Origin: CAWCDJ01 sp963794265
GTDB taxonomy: Bacteria > Acidobacteriota > Terriglobia > Bryobacterales > Bryobacteraceae
Direction of reading: 5' to 3'
DNA: 64,000 nucleotides
NCBI GenBank assembly: GCA_963794265.1
Contig: CAWCDJ010000003.1
Span: forward strand, 186,001 to 250,000
The notes beneath the pieces are model-generated. The model was not told the DNA's origin and searched no databases. It was given only the letters and a program-made list of their open reading frames with translations. The first letter of the stretch is position 1. Every line of letters starts with the position of its first letter. Both the position numbers and the translations under genes were made by a program. This document shows positions 25,324 through 33,935 of this stretch, piece by piece.

Positions 25324-26786
25324 CGCAGCACCGGCTTCCGCGCCGCGGTTACTTCATCCACGCGGCTGGTCCGCGTCCCGTAGGGAGCGTTCTTCACCAG
25401 TTGCGGATCGGTTTCCACTTCGTTGGCAATCGAGATCATCGCTTCCACGAACGCATCGAGCTCGATCTTGCCTTCCGTCTCAGTCGGCTCGATCATCAGG
25501 GCGCCGTGCACGATCAACGGAAAGCTCACCGTGTACGGATGGAACCCGTAGTCGATCAGCCGCTTGGCGATATCCCCCGTGCGCACCCCGTGCTTCGCCT
25601 GCCGGTCGTCGCTGAACACCACCTCGTGCATGTTCGGTTGAGAATACGGCAGTTCGTAGAACGGCTCCAGTTTCTTACGCAGGTACACCGCGTTCAACAC
25701 CGCATCCACCGTGGCATTCCGCAGCCCCGGCCCGCCGTGCGCCAGAATGTACGCCAGCGCGCGCACCAACACTCCGAAATTGCCGTAGAATGCCCGTACC
25801 CGGCCGAGCGAGTATTTCCGCTGGTAGTCCCAGGCCCACTTCCTGCCCGTGCGCTTCAGCCGCGGTGCCGGCAGGAACGGCTCCAGCACTTTCTTCACCG
25901 CCACCGGACCCGCGCCCGGACCGCCTCCGCCGTGCGGCGTCGAAAATGTCTTGTGCAGGTTCAGGTGCATCACGTCCACGCCGAAATCGCCGGGCCGCGC
26001 GATCCCTACCAATGCATTCATGTTCGCGCCGTCCATGTAGAGCATCGCACCCTTGGCGTGCAGGATCTCCGCCGCGTGCACGATGTTCTCCTCGAAGACG
26101 CCCAGCGTGTTCGGATTGGTCACCATCAGGGCGGCCACGTCCTGATCGACGATCCGCTCGAGCGCCGCCACATCCAGCACGCCCTTCTCGCTCGACTTGA
26201 TGTTCTCGATCGCGTAGCCCGCAATCGCCGCCGTCGCCGGGTTGGTTCCGTGCGCCGAATCCGGAATCAGAATCTTCTTCCGCGGATTTCCGCGCTTCTC
26301 GAGCAGCGCCCGGATCAGCAGGATTCCTGTCAACTCGCCGTGCGCGCCCGCCGCCGGCTGCAGCGTCACCGCATCCATCCCGGTGATTTCCGCCAGCGCC
26401 GCTTCCAGGCGCGCCATCACTTCCATCGACCCCTGTGCCAGCGCCTCCGGCTGATACGGGTGCGCCCACGCCAGCCCCTCGATCCGCGCCGCCACCTCGT
26501 TGACGCGCGGGTTGTACTTCATAGTGCACGAACCCAGCGGATACATGCCGGTATCGATGGCGTAGTTCCACGTCGAAAGCCGCGTGAAGTGCCGGATGGC
26601 CTCGACTTCGCTGACTTCCGGGAATCCCGCAATCTCTTCGCGCACCTGCTCTTCGCCCAGCGCTTCTTTGGCATCCACCGCGGGCACGTCCAGCTCGGGC
26701 AACTGATATGCCTTCTTGCCCGGCGAACTGCGCTCGAAGATCAGCGCTTCGTTGCGTGAAATGTGGCTGCGGACTTTCTTGATCAC
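25308..26786 (-). CDS. gcvPB: Glycine dehydrogenase (decarboxylating) subunit 2
   Basis: 492-residue C-terminal half of the two-subunit P-protein of the glycine cleavage system. It decarboxylates glycine with pyridoxal phosphate and passes aminomethyl to lipoyl-GcvH. The PLP lysine is in HLNLHKTFSTPHGGGGPG. Other signatures are the GSCTMKYNPR motif near residue 85 and IPDSAHGTNPA. The start is GTG at 26786, overlapping the gcvPA stop (GTGA); this gives the usual N-terminus and length. Confidence 0.95.
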   Translation of the reverse strand: MIKKVRSHISRNEALIFERSSPGKKAYQLPELDVPAVDAKEALGEEQVREEIAGFPEVSEVEAIRHFTRLSTWNYAIDTGMYPLGSCTMKYNPRVNEVAARIEGLAWAHPYQPEALAQGSMEVMARLEAALAEITGMDAVTLQPAAGAHGELTGILLIRALLEKRGNPRKKILIPDSAHGTNPATAAIAGYAIENIKSSEKGVLDVAALERIVDQDVAALMVTNPNTLGVFEENIVHAAEILHAKGAMLYMDGANMNALVGIARPGDFGVDVMHLNLHKTFSTPHGGGGPGAGPVAVKKVLEPFLPAPRLKRTGRKWAWDYQRKYSLGRVRAFYGNFGVLVRALAYILAHGGPGLRNATVDAVLNAVYLRKKLEPFYELPYSQPNMHEVVFSDDRQAKHGVRTGDIAKRLIDYGFHPYTVSFPLIVHGALMIEPTETEGKIELDAFVEAMISIANEVETDPQLVKNAPYGTRTSRVDEVTAARKPVLRWKPQ

Positions 26787-28096
26787 GCCAGCACCTCCGC
26801 CACCCGGTCCATGTCCGCGCGCCGCGACATTTCGGTCGCGCACAACAGCATGGAATCCGCCAGTTCCGGATAGAACCGCCCCAGCCCAAGCCCCCCGATG
26901 ATCTTCTTCTTCAGCAATGCCTTGTTGGCCTCTTCCGGCGTCTTACCTTCGAGCTTCACCACAAATTCGTTGAAGAACTTCCCGCAGAATCGCGGCTTCA
27001 GTTTAGCCGCCAGGTAGTGCGCTTTCGCCAGGTTCTGCTGGGCCAGTTCGCGCAGCCCCTGCTTGCCGTAGACCGTCATGAACACCGTGGCCATCAGGGC
27101 GATGAGAGCCTGGTTGGTGCAGATGTTCGAGGTTGCCTTCTCGCGCCGGATGTGCTGCTCGCGCGTCGCCAGCGTCAGGCAGAACGCCCGGTTTCCGCGC
27201 GAATCCACGGTCTCGCCCACCAGCCGTCCAGGCACCTGCCGGATCAGTTTTTCCTTGGTGGCGATGATCCCCGCAAACGGCCCGCCATAGCTCGGCGAGA
27301 TTGCGAATGACTGCAACTCGCCCGCAACGATATCCACCTCCGGCGCCGGTTCCAACAGGCCCAGCGACACCGCCTCGGTGAACACCAGAATCAGCAGCGC
27401 CCCGCGCCGATGCGCGATCTCCGCCGCTGCCCGTACCTGGTCCACCACCCCGAAGAAGTTGGGCGACTGCACGATCACCGCCGCCGTGAGATCGTCCATC
27501 TTGCGGTCCAGGTCTTCGAGGTCGATCGTGCCGGCTTCCGCCACGTAGCCGAATTCCTCCACCGGCATGCCCTGGTGTTTGGCATAAGTGGCCAGCACCT
27601 CGCGGTATTCCGGATGCACCGAGCTCGCGACCAGTACCCGGCCCTTGCGCGTCGCCCGCGCCGCCATCATGGCGGCTTCCGGCACCGCGGTCGAGCCGTC
27701 GTACATGGAAGCGTTCGCCACGTCCATCCCGGTCAACTGGCAGATCATCGTCTGGAATTCGAATATGGTGGTCAGCGTGCCCTGCGAAATCTCCGCCTGG
27801 TATGGGGTATACGAGGTCAGAAACTCTCCCCGCGACGCCACCGTGTCCACCAGCACCGGGCGGAAGTGACGATACACACCCGCGCCAAGAAACGAGGCGT
27901 AGCCGTTGGCGTTCTCCGCCGCGCGGTCCCGGAAATAATCCAGAATCTCGTATTCGGAGATGCCGGGCGGCAAGTCGAGCGGCCGCTGGAGCTTCACGGC
28001 CTCCGGCAAATGGGAAAACAACTCTTCGGGGGTATCCACGCCGCATGCTTCCAGCATCGCGCGGCGCTCGGAATCGGACTTCGGGAGATAGCGCAA
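26783..28096 (-). CDS. gcvPA: Glycine dehydrogenase (decarboxylating) subunit 1
   Basis: 437-residue N-terminal half of the split P-protein. Typical segments are SFLGAGVYRHFRP, FLTSYTPYQAEISQGTL, MTGMDVANASMYDGSTA-like (LTGMDVANASMYDGSTA) and NICTNQALIAL. The start is TTG at 28096, placed directly after the TAG of gcvH; this gives MRYLPKSDSERRAMLEACG, the family's normal beginning. It works with gcvPB as a heterotetramer. Confidence 0.95.
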   Translation of the reverse strand: MRYLPKSDSERRAMLEACGVDTPEELFSHLPEAVKLQRPLDLPPGISEYEILDYFRDRAAENANGYASFLGAGVYRHFRPVLVDTVASRGEFLTSYTPYQAEISQGTLTTIFEFQTMICQLTGMDVANASMYDGSTAVPEAAMMAARATRKGRVLVASSVHPEYREVLATYAKHQGMPVEEFGYVAEAGTIDLEDLDRKMDDLTAAVIVQSPNFFGVVDQVRAAAEIAHRRGALLILVFTEAVSLGLLEPAPEVDIVAGELQSFAISPSYGGPFAGIIATKEKLIRQVPGRLVGETVDSRGNRAFCLTLATREQHIRREKATSNICTNQALIALMATVFMTVYGKQGLRELAQQNLAKAHYLAAKLKPRFCGKFFNEFVVKLEGKTPEEANKALLKKKIIGGLGLGRFYPELADSMLLCATEMSRRADMDRVAEVLA

Positions 28097-28480
28097 CTAC
28101 TTTTCGGCTCCTACATAAGTTTGATACGCGGCGGCCGTCATAAGATTCTGGACCTGCTGCGCGTCGCTTAGCTTGAGTTTCACCAGCCAGCCCGCGCCGT
28201 ACGGATCTTCGTTCAGCTTCTCCGGTGCGTCAGCCAGCGCCGGGTTGATTTCCGTCACCTCTCCGGCGGCCGGGCAGTAGATCTCCGAAACCGCCTTTAC
28301 CGATTCCACCGACCCTAGCGATCCATGCTCTTCGAGCCTGGTCCCCGGCTTCGGCAAATCCACGAAAACGATGTCGCCCAATTCTTCCTGCGCGTGGTCA
28401 GTAATGCCCACCGTGCCGGTGTCGCCTTCCACGAGAATCCACTCGTGATCCTTCGTGTATCGAAGATTTTCAGGGTACAT
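28097..28480 (-). CDS. gcvH: Glycine cleavage system H protein
   Basis: 127-residue lipoyl carrier protein. The lipoylated lysine is Lys62 in GSVESVKAVSE. The N-terminus (MYPENLRYTKDHEWI) and the length are standard. The ATG at 28480 lies five bases after the gcvT stop; a longer open frame upstream only overlaps gcvT. It shuttles the aminomethyl group between the P-, T- and L-proteins. Confidence 0.95.
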   Translation of the reverse strand: MYPENLRYTKDHEWILVEGDTGTVGITDHAQEELGDIVFVDLPKPGTRLEEHGSLGSVESVKAVSEIYCPAAGEVTEINPALADAPEKLNEDPYGAGWLVKLKLSDAQQVQNLMTAAAYQTYVGAEK

Positions 28481-28485
28481 ATTTT

Positions 28486-29589
28486 CTATTTCGCTCGTTT
28501 GTAAAAGGGAGTTTCCACCGTCACCGCATCCACTGGCTGGTTGCGGATCATGATCTGGATCGATTCGCCCGCCCGCGCGTGTTCCGCCGGCAGGTAGCAC
28601 AGCCCGATGTTCTTGCCCAAGGTAGGAGACGGCGAACCGCTGGTCACCCAGCCCGCCGGGGCGCCGTCGAGGTACACTTCGTACCCGTCGCGCCCGATCC
28701 CCCGCCCGCGCATTTCGAACCCGGCCAGCCCTCGCGTCAATCCCGCTTCTTTTTGCTTCACCAGGGCCTCACGGCCCACGAAATCGCCCTTGCCCAGCTT
28801 GACGATCCACCCGAGACCCGCTTCGAGCGGCGAAATCGATGCGTCGATCTCGTGCCCGTAGAGGGCCATCTTCGCTTCCAGGCGCAGGGTGTTGCGCGCC
28901 CCCAGTCCACAGGGCTTGATGCCGAACGGGGCGCCCGCCGCCATCACTTCGCCCCATAGCCGGGGCCCTTCCGAAGGCGGCACGTAAATCTCATAGCCGT
29001 CCTCGCCCGTGTATCCCGTGTGCGCGATGCGCGCCGGAACCCCCGAAACCTCTCCGTCGGCGAACCAGTAATATCTAATGCTTCCCAGATCCACCGGTGT
29101 GATCTTCTGCAGCGTGGCCTGCGCCTGCGGCCCCTGAATCGCCAACTGCACGTACTGATCGCTCGAAAGAACCACATCCGCGTCAAACCGGTTCATCGAG
29201 CGGATATGCTCGAAGTCTTTTTCCTGGTTCGACGCGTTCACGCAGAGAAAATAGTGGTCGTCCGCCACTTTGTGGACCAGGATGTCGTCCACGAACCCGC
29301 CGTGCTCATAGAGCAGCCCCGAGTAGTGAATCTGGCCGGTTTCGAGCTTCATCACAGCATTCGTGGTGACGAAATCGGTAAGCCGGCCCGCCTCCGGGCC
29401 GCGGATGTCGATCTCCCCCATGTGGCTGACGTCGAACAACCCGGCCGCGGTTCGCACCGCCTGGTGCTCTTCGACGATTCCGGAATATTGGACGGGCATG
29501 TCCCACCCGCCAAAGTCCACCATTCTGGCTTTCAGCCCTCGATGGACGGAATTCAACGGCGTGGCGCGGAGTGCGGGAGCGGATGCCAT
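28486..29589 (-). CDS. gcvT: Aminomethyltransferase (glycine cleavage T protein)
   Basis: 367-residue tetrahydrofolate-dependent aminomethyltransferase. The catalytic Asp lies in GGFVDDILVHK (about residue 101). Folate-binding segments HTGYTGEDGYEIYVPP and GLGARNTLRLEAKMALYGHEI are present, with the C-terminal GYVTSG-like WVTSGSPSPTLGKNIGLCYL. First gene of gcvT-H-PA-PB. A strong promoter ends about ten bases before the ATG, which suggests a very short or absent 5' leader. No glycine riboswitch is seen. Confidence 0.95.
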   Translation of the reverse strand: MASAPALRATPLNSVHRGLKARMVDFGGWDMPVQYSGIVEEHQAVRTAAGLFDVSHMGEIDIRGPEAGRLTDFVTTNAVMKLETGQIHYSGLLYEHGGFVDDILVHKVADDHYFLCVNASNQEKDFEHIRSMNRFDADVVLSSDQYVQLAIQGPQAQATLQKITPVDLGSIRYYWFADGEVSGVPARIAHTGYTGEDGYEIYVPPSEGPRLWGEVMAAGAPFGIKPCGLGARNTLRLEAKMALYGHEIDASISPLEAGLGWIVKLGKGDFVGREALVKQKEAGLTRGLAGFEMRGRGIGRDGYEVYLDGAPAGWVTSGSPSPTLGKNIGLCYLPAEHARAGESIQIMIRNQPVDAVTVETPFYKRAK

Positions 29590-29598
29590 GGAAAACTC

Positions 29599-29628
29599 AG
29601 GCTAGCAGCACCGAAAAGGGGGTGTCAA
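29599..29628 (-). promoter_or_regulatory. Sigma-70-type promoter of the gcv operon
   Basis: On the minus strand a perfect TTGACA (29623-29628) and TAGCCT (29599-29604) are separated by 18 bases. The predicted start of transcription falls within a few bases of the gcvT ATG, so the mRNA may be leaderless. Confidence 0.55.
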
Positions 29629-29721
29629 ACCGGCGCCGCACTGTGCGTTCCCACACAGCCACCCCTTGCCTTTGTGACGGAGTTCGCTCATGGCGCACGT
29701 CCACATCACATTGGAGATTGC

Positions 29722-31650
29722 ATGACAAAGAGGCTCTCGCTGGTTTTGGGCGCCTGCACGGCGCTGATTCTGGCCGGTCCGCCCGGCCGCGCCGCCGAAG
29801 CCGATGCCTTGGCGATTACCGCCAATATTCGGGCCCGGCACCTGCCGTTCGGAGCAGTTCTCGATCCGATTTTCACCCTCACCGACAGCGACCAGATCGC
29901 TGGCTACACCCGTTGCGGCGATTCGGCGCTGTGGACCGGCCACTACCTGGCCGCCGAGGCGTTCCGCTACAAAGTCACCCAGGCGCCCGACGCCCTGGCC
30001 GACGTGACTGCCGCGATCGACGCGATCAAGGGCTTGGCCGACGTTACCGGAACCAACCTGCTGGCCCGCTGCATGGTCCCCGCCAATTCGCCCTACGCCG
30101 CTGGGATCGCGAGCGAGGAGGCATCCAATGGCGTCCACACCAACAGTTCGGCCGGTTGGATCTGGGTCGGCAACACCTCGCGCGACGAATACTCCGGCGC
30201 CCTCTTCGGGCTGGCGGTGGCCTACGACATGGTCCCCGACCCCGCCATCCAGGCTTCCATCAGCGACCTGGTCACCCGCCTCATCGACTTTCTGAACGGC
30301 AACAACTGGTCGGTCGTGATGCCGGACGGCAGCAGCAGCACTTCGTTCCTCGTCCGTCCCGACCAGATCGAGACCTTCCTGGCGATTGGCCGGCACGTCA
30401 ATTCCGATCACTTTTCGAGCTTCAGCTATGAAACCCAGCGGGTGCTGCTGGCCGCCACCGTACCCGCTCCCATCGGCGTCGATACCACCAGCGACGATTC
30501 CTATTTCAAATTCAACCTGGACTACATCAACCTCTATAGCCTGATTCGCCTGGAAGCCAGTTCCGCGAAAGCCATCTATCAATCCGCGTACACCCTGCTG
30601 CGAGACCACACCGCGGCGCACCAGAATGCCTTCTTCAACGTCATCGACCTCGCCCTGAACGGCCCCGACCCGGCGCGCGACAGCCAGACGCTCGCGCTGC
30701 TCGACGGGTGGCTGCTGAGGCTGCGCCGCGATTTCGCCGTCGACCTGACTGGCGTCGTGCCCGTTTGCGGTTCCCAGGCATGCCAGCCCGTGCCCGTTTG
30801 GCTGCGCCCGCCCACCGATTTCCTGTGGCAGCGGTCGCCTTTCCAGTTAGCCGTCGGGGGAGCCGGCATCATCGAATCCGCCGGAATCGATTACATCCTG
30901 CCGTACTGGATGGCGCGATATTACGGCCTTCAGGAGTCCATCGTGGTGCAATCGGCGGCGGCTCCGATTTCCGTGGTGGCGCCCGAGTCGCTCGGCTCCA
31001 TTTTCGGGGCAAACCTGGCATCCACCACCGGACAGGCGACATCGCAGCCGCTGCCGCTTTCGCTGGGCGGAGTGGGTATCACCGTGCAAGATTCCGCAGG
31101 CACTTCGGCCGCCGCTCCGCTGCTCTATGTTTCCCCGGGGCAGATCAATTTCCTGACGCCGCCGGGCCTGGCCACCGGCGTGGCCACCTTCACGATCACG
31201 GGGGGCCCCGGTTCGCCGCTGACGGCCATCGGCGCCGTGGGACAAGTCGCTCCCGCCCTGTTCAGCATGAGCGGCAACGGCTCGGGAATCGCCGCCGCCA
31301 CAGCCATCCGGGTCAATGCCGGAAGCCCCGCTCAGCAATATCCCGTGGCCCTGTTCGATTGCAGCGCGTCGCCCTGCCAGGCGCTGCCGGTCGACCTGGG
31401 CATCGACACGCCGGTGTACCTCACGCTCTACGCCACGGGCATCCGGCACCGCACGTCGCTCGACGATGTGCTGGTGACCATCGACGGAGTGAGCGTCCCG
31501 GCCCTCTACGCCGGTCCCCAGCCTCAATTCGCCGGCCTCGACCAGATCAACGTGCCGCTCCCGCTCGACCTGCGCGGCAGCGGGGTGGCGAGCATCGTGC
31601 TCAAGGTGGACCAGCATCGAGCCAATACGGTCACCGTGGACGTGCAATAG
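29722..31650 (+). CDS. Exported protein with TIGR03437-type C-terminal domain
   Basis: 642-residue secreted protein, starting after TTGGAG with a signal peptide (MTKRLSLVLGACTALILAG... cleaved near GRAA-EA). Residues about 25-380 form a helical domain with GYTRCGDSALWTGHYLAAEAFRY in fragments, suggestive of an alpha/alpha toroid, of unknown function. From about 410 to the end is the repeating beta-domain of the TIGR03437 family (APESLGSIFGANLA, PLLYVSPGQINFLTPPG, YLTLYATGIRH, QFAGLDQINVPLP), typical of Solibacter-type acidobacteria and often found at the C-terminus of exported proteins. It is unlinked to its neighbours. A longer upstream frame overlaps gcvT antisense and is rejected. Confidence 0.85.
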   Translation: MTKRLSLVLGACTALILAGPPGRAAEADALAITANIRARHLPFGAVLDPIFTLTDSDQIAGYTRCGDSALWTGHYLAAEAFRYKVTQAPDALADVTAAIDAIKGLADVTGTNLLARCMVPANSPYAAGIASEEASNGVHTNSSAGWIWVGNTSRDEYSGALFGLAVAYDMVPDPAIQASISDLVTRLIDFLNGNNWSVVMPDGSSSTSFLVRPDQIETFLAIGRHVNSDHFSSFSYETQRVLLAATVPAPIGVDTTSDDSYFKFNLDYINLYSLIRLEASSAKAIYQSAYTLLRDHTAAHQNAFFNVIDLALNGPDPARDSQTLALLDGWLLRLRRDFAVDLTGVVPVCGSQACQPVPVWLRPPTDFLWQRSPFQLAVGGAGIIESAGIDYILPYWMARYYGLQESIVVQSAAAPISVVAPESLGSIFGANLASTTGQATSQPLPLSLGGVGITVQDSAGTSAAAPLLYVSPGQINFLTPPGLATGVATFTITGGPGSPLTAIGAVGQVAPALFSMSGNGSGIAAATAIRVNAGSPAQQYPVALFDCSASPCQALPVDLGIDTPVYLTLYATGIRHRTSLDDVLVTIDGVSVPALYAGPQPQFAGLDQINVPLPLDLRGSGVASIVLKVDQHRANTVTVDVQ

Positions 31651-31662
31651 GCTCGCGCCGAA

Positions 31663-32616
31663 TCAGCAGGCGCACAGGTCTTCGAAATCCACGTTGCCCC
31701 CGGAAATCACCACCCCCACGGTGCCTATGCCGGGCGGCAGTTTGCGGAACAGCACGGCCGCGGCGGCGGCGGCTCCGCTCGGCTCCGCCAGAATCTTCAG
31801 GCGCAGCAGAAGGAACTTTACGGCTGCGCGCAATTCGGAGTCGCTCACCAGAATGATCCGTTCGACCAGCCGTTGGACGATGGGAAACGTCAGTTCGCCT
31901 GGTTTGGGCGACCGCAGGCCGTCGGCGATCGTGTCCGGGTGGGGAACGCCGATCCGCTCACCCGCGAGAATGGAAAGGAACGTGTCGTTGGCGCCCTCCG
32001 GCTCCGCTCCGAAGATTCGAACCGAGGGGTTCAGGTCTTTGGCGATGGTGGCGCAGCCCGAGAGCAGCCCGCCGCCGCCGATGGGCGCGATCAGCGCGTC
32101 GAGCGGGCCGGATTCTTCAAACAGTTCGAGTGCCGTCGTGCCCGCGCCGGCCATAATCATCGGATGATCGTACGGAGGGACGAGGGTGGCGCCGCTCTCC
32201 TTGAGGATCCCCGCGGCAATCGCTTCCCGGCTGTCGGTGAAGCGGTTATAGGTGACGACATGAGCGCCGCGGGCGCGCGTGGCTTCGAGTTTCGAACGCG
32301 GCGCGTCTTCCGGCATCACGATGGTGGCGGAGGTGCCCACGTGCCTGGCCGCGATAGCCGTCGCCTGCGCGTGATTGCCGGAAGAATAAGCCACCACGCC
32401 GCGCGACAGGGCCTCGCAGGAGAGCGAGAGAATCAGGTTCGACGCTCCGCGAATCTTGAAGGCGCCGCCGCGCTGCAGGTTTTCGCACTTGAAAAAGACG
32501 CGCGTTCCCGCTTCCGAATCGAAGCCCGCCGAGGTCATCACGGGAGTCCGCCGTGCCAGGGGCCGGATGCGCTCCGCGGCGGCGCGAACGTCATCCGCTC
32601 GAATGGCCAGTTCCAT
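31663..32616 (-). CDS. Threonine/serine dehydratase-like PLP enzyme
   Basis: 317-residue fold-type II PLP enzyme. The PLP lysine is in GGAFKIRGASNLI (about residue 57); the phosphate-binding loop is GGGGLLSG, and YSSGNHAQATA is the Ser/Asn motif. It lacks the C-terminal ACT domain of biosynthetic IlvA, so it resembles catabolic threonine dehydratase or serine racemase. Start at 32616 gives the usual N-terminus (MELAIRADDVRAAAERIRP); an in-frame Met at 32652 is possible. It lies downstream of the Spy-like gene on the same strand. With tdh it offers a second route of threonine breakdown. Confidence 0.85.
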   Translation of the reverse strand: MELAIRADDVRAAAERIRPLARRTPVMTSAGFDSEAGTRVFFKCENLQRGGAFKIRGASNLILSLSCEALSRGVVAYSSGNHAQATAIAARHVGTSATIVMPEDAPRSKLEATRARGAHVVTYNRFTDSREAIAAGILKESGATLVPPYDHPMIMAGAGTTALELFEESGPLDALIAPIGGGGLLSGCATIAKDLNPSVRIFGAEPEGANDTFLSILAGERIGVPHPDTIADGLRSPKPGELTFPIVQRLVERIILVSDSELRAAVKFLLLRLKILAEPSGAAAAAAVLFRKLPPGIGTVGVVISGGNVDFEDLCAC

Positions 32617-32657
32617 CGTATTGAGTCTAGCCAATTCGAGCGGCGCGGGCATCGCTT

Positions 32658-33113
32658 CTACTGGCGCATTCTACCCATCGGCCCGCCAAAGCCGGGACCG
32701 CGGCCGCCGAGCATACCGGGCATGGAGTTCATCTTGGTTTGTTGATCGCTCGTCAGGATGGCGTAGAACGCAGCTTCCGCTTTGCTCTGGATATCGAGGA
32801 CCTGGCCTTCCCCGGTGCCGATCTGGGCCGCCAGCGTGTCGATGGTCCCGACCTGGTTGCCCTTAACGGCGGTCTCGAGGGCCGTGCGATTCGTTCGAAG
32901 GGTGGTCTGGATCGGGCTGATTGCCGTCTCGGCATTGGTAAAGATGGTGGTGGCCTGGGCGGCCTGGTCCGAAGTAAGGTTAAGCAGCGTGGTCAGCCGC
33001 TGCACCCGGTGCTGGACCATGGTGGCGGGGTCGGGCGGCCCAGACGGCGGCTGCGCCATCATGGCGCCCGCAACCAGGGCCGAAACGAACATTGCTTGCG
33101 ATAAGGCTTTCAT
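32658..33113 (-). CDS. Spy/CpxP-like periplasmic protein
   Basis: 151-residue exported helical protein preceded by AGGAG. The signal peptide ends at AMMA-QPP. Two LTxxQ-type motifs, LTSDQ at residues 46-50 and again at 120-124, are the hallmark of the Spy/CpxP/LTXXQ family of periplasmic chaperones and stress sensors. The Gly/Met-rich tail (GMLGGRGPGFGGPMGRMRQ) could bind metal. It follows a response regulator/kinase pair on the same strand, as cpxP/spy genes are linked to CpxAR in enterobacteria. Confidence 0.82.
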   Translation of the reverse strand: MKALSQAMFVSALVAGAMMAQPPSGPPDPATMVQHRVQRLTTLLNLTSDQAAQATTIFTNAETAISPIQTTLRTNRTALETAVKGNQVGTIDTLAAQIGTGEGQVLDIQSKAEAAFYAILTSDQQTKMNSMPGMLGGRGPGFGGPMGRMRQ

Positions 33114-33248
33114 CGTGGGTTCTTCTCCTGTGCCGCTTCTAAACCGCGGCTACATACAACTCTACGGGCCGAAGGATGTGGAAGTTGTGCGGCCGGGTCT
33201 ACTCTTTACGTTCTTAATCGAAAATTTTCGGGCGGTTAACCGTGGCGG

Positions 33249-33935
33249 CTAGCACGAGAAGCGATAGCCCTTTCCGCGAATGGTCTGGATGTGCTTGGGC
33301 ATCTGCGGGTTATCTTCGAGTTTCTGCCGGAGCCAGGCCACGTGCACGTCGATGGTGCGGGAAGATACCTCACTGCTGTATTCCCAGACGTTGCGCAGCA
33401 GTTCCTCGCGTGGCACCACGCGGTCGCGGTTGTCCACGAGGTAGCGCAGCAGGTGCAACTCCTTGCTCGCCAGGCTCACCTGGTTAGGCCCCTTGCGGAC
33501 CTCGGCCCGTTCGAAATCCACCTGGATATCGCCGAACTGGAAAGTCTGTACCGGGATACGGTGTTCTTTCTGCACGCGCCGCAGCAGCGCTTCGACGCGG
33601 GCCAGCAACTCCGAGGGGTCGAAAGGCTTGGTGAGGTAATCGTCGGCTCCGAGTTTCAGCCCCACCACCCGGTCCACCACCTGGCTTTTGGCGGTCAGCA
33701 TGAGGATGGCGACATCCACACCCTTCTGCCGCAATTCCCGGCAAACTTCGAACCCCGTCTTCCTGGGCAACATGACGTCCAGGATGACGAGATCGAAGCC
33801 GCCGCTTGCGGCTGTAGCGAGGCCGCTTTCTCCATCCGCGGCCGATGCCACCTCATAGCCTTCTCCGGCGAGCAGGTCGGAGACGGTGACGATCAGGCCC
33901 GGCTCATCTTCAATCAGCAGTATGCGCGAACTCAT
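33249..33935 (-). CDS. OmpR-family response regulator (CpxR-like)
   Basis: 228-residue two-component regulator. The receiver domain has acidic pair Glu9-Asp10, phospho-acceptor Asp53 in LVILDVMLP and the Lys in DDYLTKPF. The C-terminal winged helix (about 130-226, with SKELHLLRYLVDNRDRVVPREELLRNVW and TIRGKGYRF) binds DNA. Its start lies 26 bases inside the kinase gene, so the two are translationally coupled. Likely targets are the GTAAA direct repeat before the kinase and the Spy-like gene downstream. Confidence 0.92.
   Translation of the reverse strand: MSSRILLIEDEPGLIVTVSDLLAGEGYEVASAADGESGLATAASGGFDLVILDVMLPRKTGFEVCRELRQKGVDVAILMLTAKSQVVDRVVGLKLGADDYLTKPFDPSELLARVEALLRRVQKEHRIPVQTFQFGDIQVDFERAEVRKGPNQVSLASKELHLLRYLVDNRDRVVPREELLRNVWEYSSEVSSRTIDVHVAWLRQKLEDNPQMPKHIQTIRGKGYRFSC

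Noticed and set aside
29020..29721. Upstream extension of the TIGR03437-domain gene
   Set aside because: It is antisense to gcvT; a signal peptide and a Shine-Dalgarno mark the start at 29722.
29590..29721. Glycine riboswitch before gcvT
   Set aside because: No conserved riboswitch core is visible, and the promoter lies almost at the start codon.
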